From Channa striata (lineage: Eukaryota > Chordata > Actinopteri > Anabantiformes > Channidae): a DNA stretch of 64,000 bases. The stretch lies in assembly GCA_033026295.1 (NCBI GenBank), contig CM065183.1:2852001-2916000 (forward strand). The letters run 5' to 3'. Position 1 is the stretch's first letter. Each line of letters starts with the position of its first letter. Made by a program: the position numbers and the translations under genes. The notes beneath the pieces are model-generated. The model worked only from the letters and a program-made list of their open reading frames with translations. It did no database searches and was not told where the DNA came from. Below, piece after piece: positions 27,392 to 40,069 of this stretch.

Positions 27392-30300
27392 ATGGAGAGG
27401 CTTACAAATGCATACATATTTAATAAGCTACCAGTCAACAAACCAATAAAAACACTCCCAGGTACAATTCCCAAGGCCAGGTTTACCAGCATTTAACTTC
27501 TTATAAATACTGTACTATATCAGGGGCTTCTGAGTTCAATCCACATCTTCCAATTGCCCCTTGTGGATTCCTCCAACGGAGAAAAATCCAAACAGACCAC
27601 CATTCTTTGGAGAAACATCTGGGCTTTGACAAACTTAGTTTTTCATCAGTAGACACATAATCCAGGTAAGAGTAATACTCTTAATTCAATACCCAAAAGG
27701 TGAGGCAAGGATAGCAGGGGATTAGAGCTTAAAGTGGATTACTTAAAGGGATGATTCATGATGTGTTGGATAAAGTGGGAGAGCACAGTGATTAATGAGG
27801 TATTTCCAAGTCGACTTTTCCCCCATCAATGCTGGTTTAACAGATTGTTTTAGTATAAACATGGAGGGTAAACCAGTATACGTGGCACATACGTACACTC
27901 GAGTCGTTACAGTGCCGAAGGCTGCGATCATCATCATCATTGTAGCAGCCATAATCTCCTCGCTGACCAATTTTGCTGGCAGACATGTTTTCTGGTGAGA
28001 TGAACATGAGGGCAGCTGGAGAAACAGCCAGGGTGGGCTGCTGAAACCATCTGCTCGTGTTGGGCTATCAACAGTGTAATCATCCAGCAGCACACTTACC
28101 GATTGAGACACGTTTAATGCGCACAGATAGAGGTGCTGTGAAAAATCTCAAATAAATATTTAAAACTGGTCTTCTTAGACTTAAGTATGTAAAGTATACG
28201 AAACAACACGTTGGTCGTGAAGTTTTCACAAATGTTTCCACCAACTAAATGGAAAATAAAGAATGTTCCATAGAAAGAAATCCTTTGAAATTCATGTAAG
28301 AAACCTGAGAAAAGGTAAGTGGAGTAAAACATATGGTATAATGTTTTTTCCTCAACTTTGTTAAGGGGGGGATGTAAACCCCATTGTTTCTTATAGTTTA
28401 TCCACGTATTGAGTGAAAACATTTTTGACACTGTGAAAAGCAGGAAACCTTTAAAAATATACATATCTTTTAAACACTCTTGCTAACTGGATAAGAAGAC
28501 TCCAGGTAGACTCCAGGTAGAGTAGGTTTTTCACTCCTCCAACTGCTTTTGCTGTCCTGGCGGTGGCGTTGTCATGCAGTGAGCAATTGGTAAAAGAATA
28601 TTGAGGATTTTCCGTAAGTGGTTCATCAAGGTTCCAGCCTTGTCACCGAGGACAATGGACTGCTGCTAGAGTTGCTGTAATTTCCACAATTGTAGGCATG
28701 ACAGCAGTGAATGATTTCGTTGTAAAGCTCTTTAAAGACGGTGGCATGGTCATTCATGCTAGACATTGATACTGTATGACTAACCGTCTCTTTATCATGA
28801 GTGGCAAGTTTGCAGTCCTTGGAAAGGAAATGATACTAGTCAAGTGGCTAGTAAGATGAGCAGTGTTAGTTCTTCTTCTGTTTTCCTCTGCACAAAAGAG
28901 TCTTTGCTTGAAGGTATTTTAGAATTGAGTGGGCTACTAATCTTTAGCGAGAGGAGAGAAATGGTTGCAGAATTCCAGTGAATTATAGTGAAAATAGCTT
29001 CGTATTTCAGGGGTCTTTCAGACTGCTTTGCCGTCCACTGGGGTCCAGTTTACCACAATCCTCCACTTATCAAGTTCACGCCTGATCTCCGCCTGCAGAC
29101 TCAGTCACCCACTGGTACGGTAATAACAGTTCATCACTGAAACCAGTGGCCAGACTAAATAATTTCTCTGCTATGACACCTAGAGTGGAAAAGAGACACC
29201 CAGAATTGATGGTAGAGGTTTAACCAAGATGGGTCAGTTTTGACCATTTGTGATGGTTTACAGCAAACCTTGTGGTTTGGGACCTGCCAAAGGCCTGAAC
29301 TGGTCTGTTTGCTACTGGGTCACCCAACACTGATAATTAAAAAGAATAAAGAAAGACACAGTCACAGGTACGATCATCAAGTAAGGTAAGGCAGCAATAG
29401 TGTGCCATTTGATGGTTAATGAAATATGCTGGATGCATCTGGTCTTTGACCAATCTTTGCTCATTGTGAAGAGATTCCGAATGTGATCTTACGTGATCTC
29501 TCCCCACTCTTAATAGAAGTTCATAGAGAAGAGTTTTCCTTAAAGGCCGAGGTAGAAAACATCTGTTCCTATGTTGTCTCACGATCCTTTGTCACACAAA
29601 CACATGTTGCCTCCAGCTGACATACACCCTTTATTCCTCTTGTTTTTTGAGAAGATGTACAAAACTTTGTATATTCTGAAGTCTCACAGACCTAGAAAGC
29701 ATTTTTAACTTTATGCCTGAAGTTTGTAATACTTACAATTGGTACTGGTTTATGCTTGCAGCATGTGCCAAATCCTGTTGTTTTTAATGGTGGTAATTAT
29801 GGTTCTTGATGTAATACAATCTGAAGACATCCTCTGTCTACAAAGCACCCCCATTGCCTTCACTGTTCCAATGGTGTTGTAAATCTGGTTGTAACATAAA
29901 ATTTAAAGCTAAATTATTTTACTGTTTGTTAGGGCTGTAAAATGCTTCCTTTTTCTCTGATCTTTGTTCTGGTTCATTTACTTGATCCTTAAATCCCGGT
30001 ACTAAATAGTACTAGGAACCCGCTCATGGAAACACACCTTAAAGTTTTAATAATAAGGTGTGTTCAATAATAACTGATACCGAAATCAAATTTTGTCATC
30101 TGACAAGATACTAGATAACAGATCCACCTGCAATCAAAGAACTGGATCTTCATATGTACAGGAAGTGTATAGTGTTGGAGGGGGGTTGTGTGAATGTCTT
30201 TAGAATTAAGATGAACATACTGTAGTAATGTAATGCAGAGGACTGTATCGTGGGTAGGTAATAGATTGGATGAAGATCCAGTGTGTGTCACCACAGCCTG

Positions 30301-30755
30301 CCGATGCCGATTACATTTCATTATAGCTGCTTTTCTTTCTTTACACCATTTAAAGTCTTTGGATTTTTTTATGTGTGTTTGAAAAATCTGCTGCTCAGAG
30401 TCTCTTAGCATGACATAGACATTCAACCACGTCATATTCTTTTGCTGATTATTCAAAAAGCAGCCAATCCCCCTCAGCAAGCCTCATTAAGTGTGTTATT
30501 TATCCCTTAACAATCAACAATTCAAATTCTCTCAGAGCTGCTCGGGCTCCCAGCTTCCACTCACCTATCACTGCCTCGCAGGAGGCAGACAGGCAAGAGA
30601 GGGAGAGCCAGACATAAATCAACACTGGGAATGGATCCCAATGTGGAGGCTGTAAATCAAGATTGAGAAAAGCGGCCTATCAGCCTACAAGGGTCACCAG
30701 AGCCTTCGCATCGATGCCTCACTGAGTCACACATCACAGCGCTGAGGGCCTGGTG
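27392..30755. other. No gene recognised
   Basis: Contains an exact 11-bp tandem duplication (ACTCCAGGTAG) at 28499-28520. Minus-strand frames at 27.74-28.11 and 28.11-28.46 kb show no known domain. Confidence 0.5.
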
Positions 30756-30760
30756 AGGTG

Positions 30761-30788
30761 GTGTGTGTGTGTGTGTGTGTGTGTGTGT
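30761..30788. repeat. (GT)n microsatellite
   Basis: About 14 uninterrupted GT units. Confidence 0.95.
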
Positions 30789-33190
30789 TCTTTTGGAGAA
30801 CAAAATGAGAGGATGAGGGAGTCAGGAGAGGCAGAGGGAGGATAATTAGCCATTTATAAACGTCTATATTTAGGATATGAAATACAGATACCAAGAATGA
30901 CCATATTTAAATACTTCTCATCTAAGTATGTTATAAATAGTTACGGAACATAGAATTGTTTTAGAAAAATCTTGCGTAACAGTGTTGAAATAGCTGTAAA
31001 AAGCCTTCAGCTTTTAGTTTGTTTCCTTAATATGTCATCTGTGGATGATCAGTTGTAGATATTAATGAAAACACAATGCATTTGAATTAAAATGTAGAAT
31101 AGTATTAGTACTCTACATTGTTAGTGTCTTGAGAATTTGTGTAAAATGTAAAAAAAATCATCTGATTAACATTTGGAACATCTTTGATTATAAATTACAC
31201 AAAGACAACTTACCAAACATTAAAACTGAAAAAAAAAATCTAATTCAGAAACTGATTCCAACAACATAGCTCAGGAAACTGGAAGTTGTTTAATGCTAAA
31301 AGCAAATCACCGGGTGAAATATCTTACAACTAATGAAGTTTTTTGGCAGCACGTCAGCATTATGCCTGGGTTGAGCTGAGCCTAATAGATGCAGCTAATG
31401 GCACACTGCATTAAAACTGACATGATTCTGCTTTTACAATGAAAGCAATTGGTCCCCTCAGCTCATAAGTAGAGATAATGCAACCCAGCAACTCACAATC
31501 GAATTTCTCAGTTTCAACATGTTTTTTACAATTAAAAATTGGCTTCAAATTATTTAAAAACCTTTCAATTCTCCTTTTATTTACATTCTACAACATTCCA
31601 ACTTTTACAGAAATGGAATTAGCATTTTACGTCCAACCTATTATATATCTGTTATCAGTATTACATAATATTGTGCGACTGCCACACGAGAAAGACTCAA
31701 CATTACGAAGATATAAGCTCTGATTTAGCTGTGAGTGGATAGAGATCCTGTTTTGAATCTTGAGATACTTTATACTAACACACACAAACGGCAAATATTG
31801 AATAACATCTGTGATGTTCTGGGGCCTAAACAGAACAGAAAAAAATTGGAATACAGCTGAATTCTAGAGACTTACAGAGCACAGTAGAAACAAAAGCTCT
31901 AAAAGTCCCAATCAATGCAGCAACAGTGACAATAGGCTGGATCAAATACAATATGTTGATAGGTGGATGTAAACCTTAAACACAAAGAATAGATCTGTCT
32001 CACAGAGAACACGAGGTGTTGCTCTTCCTCTCAGTGCCCGTCAATAGCCAACGACCGGATCTTGCTCAGCGCCTCCCTGATGTCGTGACAAAGCACAGGC
32101 TGAGCTTGCAGATTTCATTTAATACTTTGTCCACCAGCTGGTCTTCTACTGCTCTCATGTTTCTGCAGTGAAAGACAACTGCAGAAAAACTAGGGGCTGC
32201 TCCACAAATATTTCTACCTGCACAGCTCACCTTGTCAGTTAAATGGCATCCACTCAATCGGCTGAGAGAAACCAAAGCAGCTCAGCCGCCACCATGACAC
32301 AGAGAAAAGGGAAAACCTCCACCGTCGGACACCACCACCTCCCTCCGCCCCGTCCTCTCCTTCATTTCAAACACTGGCAGAGGCAGATAAAAATAACCTA
32401 ATCTTTAATTCCAGATTCCCTGTCCTTTTGTCTGTGTACCCGGTGTTTGGCATCATTCCAAATGGAATGTAAATTCAACATTTGGGAGAGGTTAAGAAGA
32501 GCACTGGAAAGTCACAGCTAGAGGAAAATATAGCAAACATATTAAAACAACACAGATTTAAATTATTGAAATTGAAAAAAAAAGAGTTCAGTGACTTTAT
32601 CATTTAAGTGGTATTGATTCTCTTATGGGGAGTGTGATTATTGTGTACTCCTCTGCTGCTGGAAGCTGCCGCTTTGGTGAGAGCGAAGAATGTGTATTGA
32701 TTGTGAATAATTAAGTACATGACATGAGTTTTTTTCAGAGCTTAGAGGCAAAAAGAAGCAGAGGTGCCCAGATCTATTTCACGTGCTGACGGCATGTTCA
32801 CCAATTACCACAACAAAAAGAGGCATTATCGCAGAGTGGCCTGTGCTTAGGATTTATCAAATCACAGGAAATCCAAGTTTCTACATTGAGCAAGTGAAAG
32901 TGTCTTTTATTTGGTCTGCAGGGATGAAACGTGGGGGGATGGGAGGGTGGGTAAAGGGCTTTCTTTTAATAGAAATCAATTTTGCTGTGCGTATTGAAAC
33001 ACAGCTCTGGCAAAATTCGCAGCACAAAAGGATGTGATATAAAACACCTGCCATCTTGTGATTGGAGAAGAAAAAGGGGCTCAGGAGGCCCCATTCTCTC
33101 TATAGGCGTCCTTATCACTGCCTGCAGGACCGATGCCATTAACCTGAGCCTCACTGGCTAACCGTGCTTAGATTAGCTTTCTGATTTTAC
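30789..33190. other. No gene recognised; intronic sequence
   Basis: AT-rich with no exon seen. The segment at about 32000-32360 is less AT-rich, and its minus-strand frame (32066-32275) has no domain that I recognise. Confidence 0.5.
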
Positions 33191-33197
33191 AGCTCAG

Positions 33198-33203
33198 ACA
33201 CAC

Positions 33204-33234
<31 letters not shown>
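33198..33234. repeat. (AC)n microsatellite
   Basis: About 18 AC units with one G interruption near 33208, lying 440 bases into the intron from the neurexin donor. Confidence 0.95.
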
Positions 33235-33671
33235 GGGATAATAACAATCGCTATGAGAGCCAAGCAAGCCTACAAAGTCAAACTGGCTCAGAGCCCATGA
33301 TACCAGGTGTAATAGCAGAAACGATCCGTAGACTAGAGAGATAAAAAGCAAAGTTATGTGAAGTACTGAAATCTCTTTAACATTCCTAGAAACAAACAGC
33401 AGCAACATCATGAAAAATATGCTTTTTTCTATGCTGGATTGTTGCAGCAGAACACTGATAAAACACTCCTGAGTTCATCTGGATGACTTTTCATCATTCT
33501 ACCTTTGGTACAAAGCAAATCAGGCCCCAGTAACAGCAGTGGCCTTAGTCATCAAATGCAGTGAAGAAAAATTCAAGAACAAATAAGCGTAAATAGATGA
33601 ATTCACAGTTGAGGGGAATGGACTCATGCAAATGTCGATCCGGGTGTCACAGGCCTTAAGGTGTGTGTTAC

Positions 33672-34356
33672 CTTCACTGCAGAAGCGGCCCTTGTATTCT
33701 GTTTTCGAGCAGTCACAGACTGGTTCACCATCCACCACCGAGCATGTACCGCCGTTCTCACACGGGTTGACGCTGCACCACCCTTCTGACTCCAGGGGCA
33801 CTTTAAGGCTTCCCAGGAACAGAGGCTGTGAGTTGCCATATTTGAGGTCTGTGATTGTGCCCTTGAAGGGCTGCATGTTTCTCACTGTAGGCAATGTTAG
33901 TGCACCAGTGCGGATATCCTGAGGCACTCCACCCAGGAACAGGTCACTGACTATTTTCATGAACTGACGTTGAGGCCGGACCTCGTCGGCTTTGGCCTGG
34001 CCGTCCAGTACCAGCATAGTGCGCAGGTTGTACCTGCTCACAGTGGCGGTGTGCCAACTGCCATCGTCTACCCGTCTGTCAGACGCAACTGTGGTCTCGG
34101 CACAATCGATGCTGAATCGTAGCTGCAGACGGCCCTCCACCACGGACAGCTGCAGAAAGTCACAGTAGCCTCCATCATCAAAATACAGTAGCATCGCCAC
34201 TGAGGCCTCTGTCTTGAACTGGAAGCTGAGGTCACCGCGGGTGCTGGCGTCCCAGCGGAGGTAGCGTGCCCACTGACCTGGTGTGCCTAAAAACTCCAGT
34301 CCCAGACATGTGCTGAGGAACAATTGGAGCCTGAGAGAAAAACTTAAAAGATCCAT
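33672..34356 (-). CDS. nrxn3: Alpha-neurexin (neurexin-3-like), first coding exon
   Basis: Neurexins are presynaptic single-pass adhesion receptors that bind neuroligins, LRRTMs and other partners. This exon encodes the alpha-specific N-terminus. Residues 1-19 are a hydrophobic signal peptide ending in STCLG. Residues 20 to about 190 form LNS1 (laminin-G-like), with GQWARYLRWDASTR, the paired cysteines in GGYCDF and SIDCAE, SDLFLGGVP and TDLKYGNSQP. About 192-228 is EGF-like repeat 1 with six cysteines (PCENGGTC, VCDCS, RFCSE). From recalled family sequences, WARYLRWDASTR and DLKYGNS fit NRXN3 better than NRXN1 or NRXN2; nrxn3a versus nrxn3b cannot be decided. The ATG at 34356 has G at -3 and G at +4 and directly precedes the signal peptide; no upstream ATG is in frame. 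The exon ends GAAG before GTAAC at 33671, a good donor leaving phase 1. Candidate acceptors upstream are CCCCCTTCAG ending at 34416, TTTGCAG ending at 34359, and a T8 tract plus GACAG ending at 34798. Only this one exon is in the window. Confidence 0.95.
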
Positions 34357-34415
34357 AGCTGCAAAGATTGTAATAATCCAGGAAGGTGACTGATAGGGAC
34401 TCAATTCAGTTAAAT
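34357..34415 (-). other. Probable 5' untranslated part of the neurexin first coding exon
   Basis: On the minus strand a pyrimidine-rich tract ending CCCCCTTCAG (AG at 34417-34416) lies 59 bases upstream of the start codon and would be a reasonable splice acceptor, making 34415-34357 untranslated leader. Alternatives are an acceptor at 34360-34359, leaving a 2-base leader, or one at 34799-34798, giving a leader of about 440 bases. The sequence alone does not decide; transcript data would. Confidence 0.35.
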
Positions 34416-35059
34416 CTGAAGGGGGTTAGATTAAATTTCAGGGATCCAGAGAAATAAAGTCAAATAAATATCTGTTATAAAAATATTTTTTTTAAAGGGA
34501 AAGGGCAGTAACAGGAGAACAGTCGTTGTGGTTAACAGTCTTAAGGTCAATCACATTAGTAAATGGACCAATAGTTGCTGGGCAGTGGCCGTGTGGAGGA
34601 ATAGTTGTTTTCCTCCTGAGGATAAACGAGACGACCAATGTCTTGTTTTATTCTACAGAACAGATCCTATCAAGACTCATGGTGTAAGGTCTGATGGAGT
34701 CGCCTTTTTGATTGTGGTGAGCGGAATTTTCTCCTTCATGTTGTCCACTGGGAAATGGAGCTGACATGGGATCCGCTGGCCTTTCTCGGTTCCATCACTG
34801 TCAAAAAAAAGAGAGACATGTGCGTTAGGGCAGGTCCACCAACTTGATTAAGCTAATAGTGATAATATGACTCACATCCTGCATGAAGAAACAGGCATCA
34901 AACCGTCATCTAATAGTGACCAAATTGTAATTTTACAAATCTAATAAATTAGAAATTTGAATAAATTTTATCCTTTACAACAAAGCTTTACTTGGTATTG
35001 TTGGTTACAATAACCCCATCCCAAAACCCAGACACAAGTCATTCTTGGTTGTAGACCAG

Positions 35060-36070
35060 CAAAAAGTTGGTGCTACTCTAGAACTGCTTTTTGTGGCCAG
35101 GAGCCAGCTCTTTTGCTGTCGAAAGACAAAGAACTGGTTCTAAAGTAGGTACTGGCTCTGAACCAGAACTGGCTCTGTGGAAAAGGGGTATACGACTCCT
35201 GGCAGTAGATTGGGTGTTTAGATCAAAAAGAAATGATGCACAAATGATTGTCTTCAAACACTGTGCTCTGCTTGTCGAGTTTGTAATCATGAAATGCCAG
35301 CCAAACTCTGTGCCAAGGGCGTTCATATTGTAGCAGTCACCTTTTCCCAAATGGTGCATACGGCCTTTTACAGTAGTACAAAAATGGCAGCTAGTTAAAA
35401 AAGCTGGAGACAGTTTTTCGTTTTAAAAAGTCTGTTGGCTAATGGTTTCATGTTGATATGCCATTCCCTTATTATATCCTAACTACTAACTCACGTTCTC
35501 TCACAAACCTGAGGTGATGAAACTAGCGTTAAATTGTTTAGGGAGGACTCACAGCACATAGCCTACGTCACTGCTTCTTGGCCTGATCAGGAAGAGGAAC
35601 ATGAATGTATGATGTATTATGAGAGTCCATCATGGGTTAAAAGATAATGTTTGGTTTTCCACCAGCTGAAGCTCAGTGGAAGTTGGACGATGTAGTAGGA
35701 CAAAGACCTAAAACATCGAAGGAAATCTAGTAAACGATGTCAGAGAGATACCGTGGATTGAACTCAAGAGGACTGTTCCTACCAGATGTAGTAAGTATTT
35801 TCTGTGGTTAATTAGTTGGACTTGGGGGTGCAGGAGACGGAGGAACTGTCCCCCTGCTTCCCACAATGCAAACAAATACTGCACAAATTGAGCTCTACAG
35901 CACCTTCAAAGTAGAGCCAACATAATAAAGTTCTCAGTAAGGTGCCTCCACTACAAGACAACTGCAATAAGTTGCCCACGACGGTGCCTCTGCAATAGGG
36001 CAGACATGATGACATGAGTCTCAAAGGAGCCCCAACAGTAGAACATGTGCAATAAAATGCTCCCAAAGCA
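35060..36070. mobile_element. Possible non-autonomous DNA-transposon debris
   Basis: The stretch 35090-35190 has repeated GGCTCTG and GGTTCT motifs and GTGGAAAAGGGGTAT, a style of sequence that I associate with non-autonomous hAT- or Harbinger-type fish elements. No transposase peptide or defined terminal repeats are visible, and the limits are guesses. One copy of a 38-bp duplicated segment lies within it. Confidence 0.3.
35734..35771 (+). repeat. 38-bp direct repeat, copy 1
   Basis: Starts ACGATGTCAGAGAGATACCG. Differs at one position (A for G) from the copy at 36959-36996 in the same orientation. Flanking sequences do not align obviously. Confidence 0.9.
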
Positions 36071-36214
36071 ACTCCTATAATAAAATGAACACAATATAAT
36101 AAATTAGCCAACCACTTTTTTTACCCCTCACACATATTGCAATCAGCCTGAATAAGTTTCAGCCAAAAAATATAAACTCTAGATTCCCAGAAACAGTTTT
36201 GACCTCAATGTGAC

Positions 36215-36231
36215 TTTTTTTTTTTTTTTTT
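36215..36231. repeat. T17 homopolymer
   Basis: Uninterrupted run of 17 T. Confidence 0.95.
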
Positions 36232-36958
36232 GGAGGATTCAATTAAACCAAACTGATTTGTTTTAGGACAAGTTTGACTTTGTGTTAGTGGACGTTTCTC
36301 AGCTAACATCAGTATGTTGTACTGCAGTCACCAATCCTCATTAAAAGTGCCTGTGATATTGCTGCATTTTTCCCTCCTCCACAAAGGTTGTCTGGAGTTA
36401 TCAGTCATCTGCTGGGTAAATTAGTCTCATTATTGTGATGGCAATGCATGACTATCAGTCAGCCAGACAGACTGCCTTTATCTGATGACCAGCCATCAGC
36501 TTTCTGATGAATCCTGTTGAATACTAAGAGGCAGAGAGAACCACAAATAGATACTGGTGCAATACACATACTCAGTATTAAATTTGACAAACATTTTATA
36601 TAAAATCCTTCTTGCAGAGTAAAATAATTGCACAATAGAAGTCCATCACGAACCCTAGTTTCCTAAAATTGTATGTCTCTAAATGTTAAAGTAGATGTTA
36701 AAATCACAAAAAAATGCGGAGTTATATGCAACAAAATTTGGTCACCTCTGTGCAAATGCTGAGTCAGAAATCGCAGCTACGTGGCAAAACATGCAAGCAG
36801 GGTTCAAACAGAGGCCCAGAGTCAACTTTTTTTAACGACTGTAACCACGTGGACGTGGCTGGTAACACACACAAGGTTCATGACGTGATGCTACACTACA
36901 AACAAGGTTTTAAGACAAACCGCAGAAACACCACAGCCTTTTTACCTTAATCGTGTCT

Positions 36959-36996
36959 ACGATGTCAGAGAGATACCGTGGATTGAGCTCAAGAGG
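36959..36996 (+). repeat. 38-bp direct repeat, copy 2
   Basis: Second copy of the segment at 35734-35771, 37 of 38 bases identical, 1225 bases downstream. Probably two remnants of one interspersed repeat family. Confidence 0.9.
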
Positions 36997-38230
36997 CCCA
37001 ACCAAGCTGGTCTTTGCACAGTTGTAATCCAGGAAGTTTGAGTGTTTCGGCTGAAATGTGTTCTCCTTGCTGGCATCGTGATGCTGATACGAGAAAGCAG
37101 CCTCCACTTTGGTGCCTGGAGCACAATCATTTGTGTATAATTTCCTTTTTGGAGAGAAACTTATGATTTGTCTGCAACCTTTGGGAGCCCGAGGTACTTG
37201 TCACTATCATTTTCTCTAGCATGATCTTAACATCAACAGTATCACATATTTGAATGTCACCATGGTTCCTGTTTATGTTGTACAAAAGCAGGAGTTGACA
37301 AAGATCAGATTGTGTAGTTTGACCTGGAATATTTGGCCCCCTAGTGGACATGATTTTAAATCCCCGAAAACAATGATTCCATATGTGCTGGTAAGAAGAA
37401 AGTGCATCAAGACATTTAGTGATTTTTTGTGTTTGATTTTCACCCACTCTTCTTGCAAATCCCTTCATGTTCTGAGATATTTTATTCTCATGTGCACACA
37501 CAGCTTGTTCAAGATTTCCTTATAGATTTCCATCAATGTTCAGGTCAGAAAACTGTATGAGGGGCTTTTCCAAGTTGGTTGATATTTAGTAGAATCCATT
37601 CTGCCCTCTATCCATTTTATGTTTCCTGGTCCACGGGATACCACTCAATCATGCTTGACAGTTGTCATAATTATTTTAATCACATACTACATTTTAATTT
37701 CCAAACAGATCTAAGCTGAATTTCAAATTAAATTAAAATTGACCCAAATGGTCTGATACTATAATTGCACCTGAGATCATGCAAAGATAAAGTTGAGTCT
37801 CGTGTAAAAGTCAGAGCTAAAGGTTTTGAATCTATTATTTTTGAACAATTTGAAAGGTCTCCAGCACAGCTGAATAAATTGAGGTAATCCAGGTTGCAGA
37901 CAGTTTTAGAGTCTGTCAGTCACATTGGTCTCCATGGGAACGTCATGTGTTTTATGACCCACCAGTGATGAAACTTTTATGCAAACAGCAGTTGGCCTTT
38001 CTAAATGCAGCTCCATGTGGCACCGTGTTCACAAACGCCAAGTGCCGTTTGCAGTGATGTTTATCAAAGCTGCTGCTGCAGACATGGATGGATTATGAGA
38101 AAATGGGCCCCTAGGCACAGGCAGGTAATCGGGGCCCCAACCCCTCCTCATCCCTTTCTGCCTTTTAGCTGAGCCTTGTTACTTTCAAACAAGACTTATT
38201 AGGACACATTGACACTTATAGAGAGGCTCT

Positions 38231-38280
38231 AAGGGGCCTAACGGGCACAGGGCCTGTTGCTTGTGCCCGTTAGGCCCCTT
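38231..38280. repeat. Perfect hairpin: 19-bp arms, 12-base loop
   Basis: Arm AAGGGGCCTAACGGGCACA (38231-38249) and its exact reverse complement (38262-38280) flank the loop GGGCCTGTTGCT. The stem is GC-rich. A related string, GGGCCCCTAGGCACA, lies about 110 bases upstream, suggesting that the hairpin belongs to a transposon-derived repeat. I cannot name the family. Confidence 0.9.
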
Positions 38281-40040
38281 CAGTAATCCAGCCTAGGGTG
38301 GAAATATTTAAAAGTTTCTTGTTAGAAAACAGTTAATTTTACTCAACCAGTGATTATGGAGCAAGAAACAGATTATAAAGCTCTGTAAAGCTGAGGTTAA
38401 TCATTATGAGCAGCCCTTTAAATTGTTACACATATTTATTTATTATATGTTTTATATCAAGTATACATTTAAACTCACGTAAATTAATGTAATGCCTGTA
38501 TCCTTTCTTGTTGTCAGCAATCTAGCCCTCGTTCATACAGTAAGCCTTGGCCTGTCATTAGCTGGTAGCAGCTCAGCGATAATTCAGTCCCCTATAGACA
38601 AAACAGCTACTTGTTTTACTGCTCGTGTGATCATAAAATCTTACCTAAAAGACACAGTCTTTATGTCCAAATGATGTTGCGCTTCCAGTCAAATGGCTGG
38701 CAGTAGATGGATGACCGGCCCTCTTATTATCAGTAATGGTAGGCTGGTAAAGGAATTCAAGTCACATTTGTCCTAATGTTTTTTACGAATATGTTATTAC
38801 TACACACAGGAGGCTGTTTTCTGAAACATTACTGAACCAGCAACAGGGATTTTTCACTCTCTCTACTGGACTGTGCCATAAACCTAGAGCTTGAATGACA
38901 AATGAGCACTGAACCAGTGATGACTTTATATTTAACTGCTGTGCTGCGCCAGTCAAATGTGAGTTTACCAGCTAGTAAAATTAAAACTCTGACACTGATC
39001 AGGGACAAAAATGATAGCAGCCACTCCCCGTGCAAGTTTTTTCATTTCTTGTATGCTACATCTTCAGTCAAAATCAATAAATACTTAAATCAGGATCTTG
39101 AGAACCTGAATCACAATGCACAGCACAGACTGCAAACGTGTGTGATTGCATGTTTAAAATAATGATTTAAAGCATTTTAAATATGATGAATTTATTACAA
39201 TTATCGTAGTACTGCAAATTGATATCTTTTTTTTATTTTGTCATTTTCCACATGAAAATTGTTTAGACTCTGGTTATGCCCTGATTTTACCCTAAACTGG
39301 TTAGTTACAGGATAAATGAGCAATTTTCAATCAAAACTCCTAAAGGAAATAGGACTAAGTTTTATTTTTGTTTGTTTGTTGTTGTTTTTTTTTTTTTTTT
39401 GGGGGGAGTTGCCTACAGAGTGGAGCAGTCAAATGTACCTCTATTTTTTATTTGCTCCATCAAACATTTCCAAGCGTGAATTTTGAACATTTGTCTTTAT
39501 TTGAAGCTGTTATCAAGCTTCGGCAGGATCCATACATAATGAGCAGTTATCTGTTCACGATTACAGGAGCCAGATCAGCTAAGTCATTTGCATTATGATA
39601 CATGTCTGTTTGGGCATTTTTATTCAATTTACTGTCATTTAATGTAAAACTATGATTTGCAGATTTTTTTCCCATGCTAACATAAAATCTGGATTTTTAT
39701 AATAGACTAACATTTCCCTTTATTATAATTAAACGTCGTTTTGAAATATTTAAATTTTGGATTACCCTTCTTTCTATTCACTTTTTATTTTGCATCAGTA
39801 GGTGCTGAAAGGTGATACAAATATCAATTTTCTGCAGGGTCAGTCAAAGAAAATGTTCACATTAGCCAAATGTAAATATTTAGACAGTTACAGAGGACAG
39901 TCGTGTATTTTTTTCTTAATTTTGCAACTGATGCAATAGGATCTTTGTGTCCACTCTGCATTCACACTTAAGGACATATAAACACTGTGTACTAGTGTTT
40001 ACAAATGTAGACTTGTCCCGACATCACTTCCAGTTTGCCT
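38281..40040. other. No gene recognised
   Basis: AT-rich sequence with a T16G6 tract at 39385-39406 and no exon or transposon signature. Confidence 0.5.
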
Positions 40041-40042
40041 CG

Positions 40043-40062
40043 GTGTGTGTGTGTGTGTGTGT
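40043..40062. repeat. (GT)10 microsatellite
   Basis: Ten uninterrupted GT units. Confidence 0.9.
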
Positions 40063-40069
40063 TCCTTTT

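Larger units (their letters stand above)
1..33671 (-). other. Intron following the first neurexin coding exon (partial)
   Basis: Inferred from the consensus donor at 33671-33670 and the minus-strand orientation of the neurexin exon. I found no further neurexin LNS or EGF exon at 1-33670, which fits the very large introns known for vertebrate neurexin genes. The interval is AT-rich and holds the transposon relics and microsatellites listed separately. Another small gene nested here cannot be excluded, but I see none. Confidence 0.7.

Noticed and set aside
33520..34404. Extending the neurexin reading frame upstream to 34404 and downstream to 33520
   Set aside because: The upstream extension begins at a TTG, whereas the ATG at 34356 has strong context and starts the signal peptide. 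Downstream of 33672 a consensus donor ends the exon and the peptide loses neurexin similarity.
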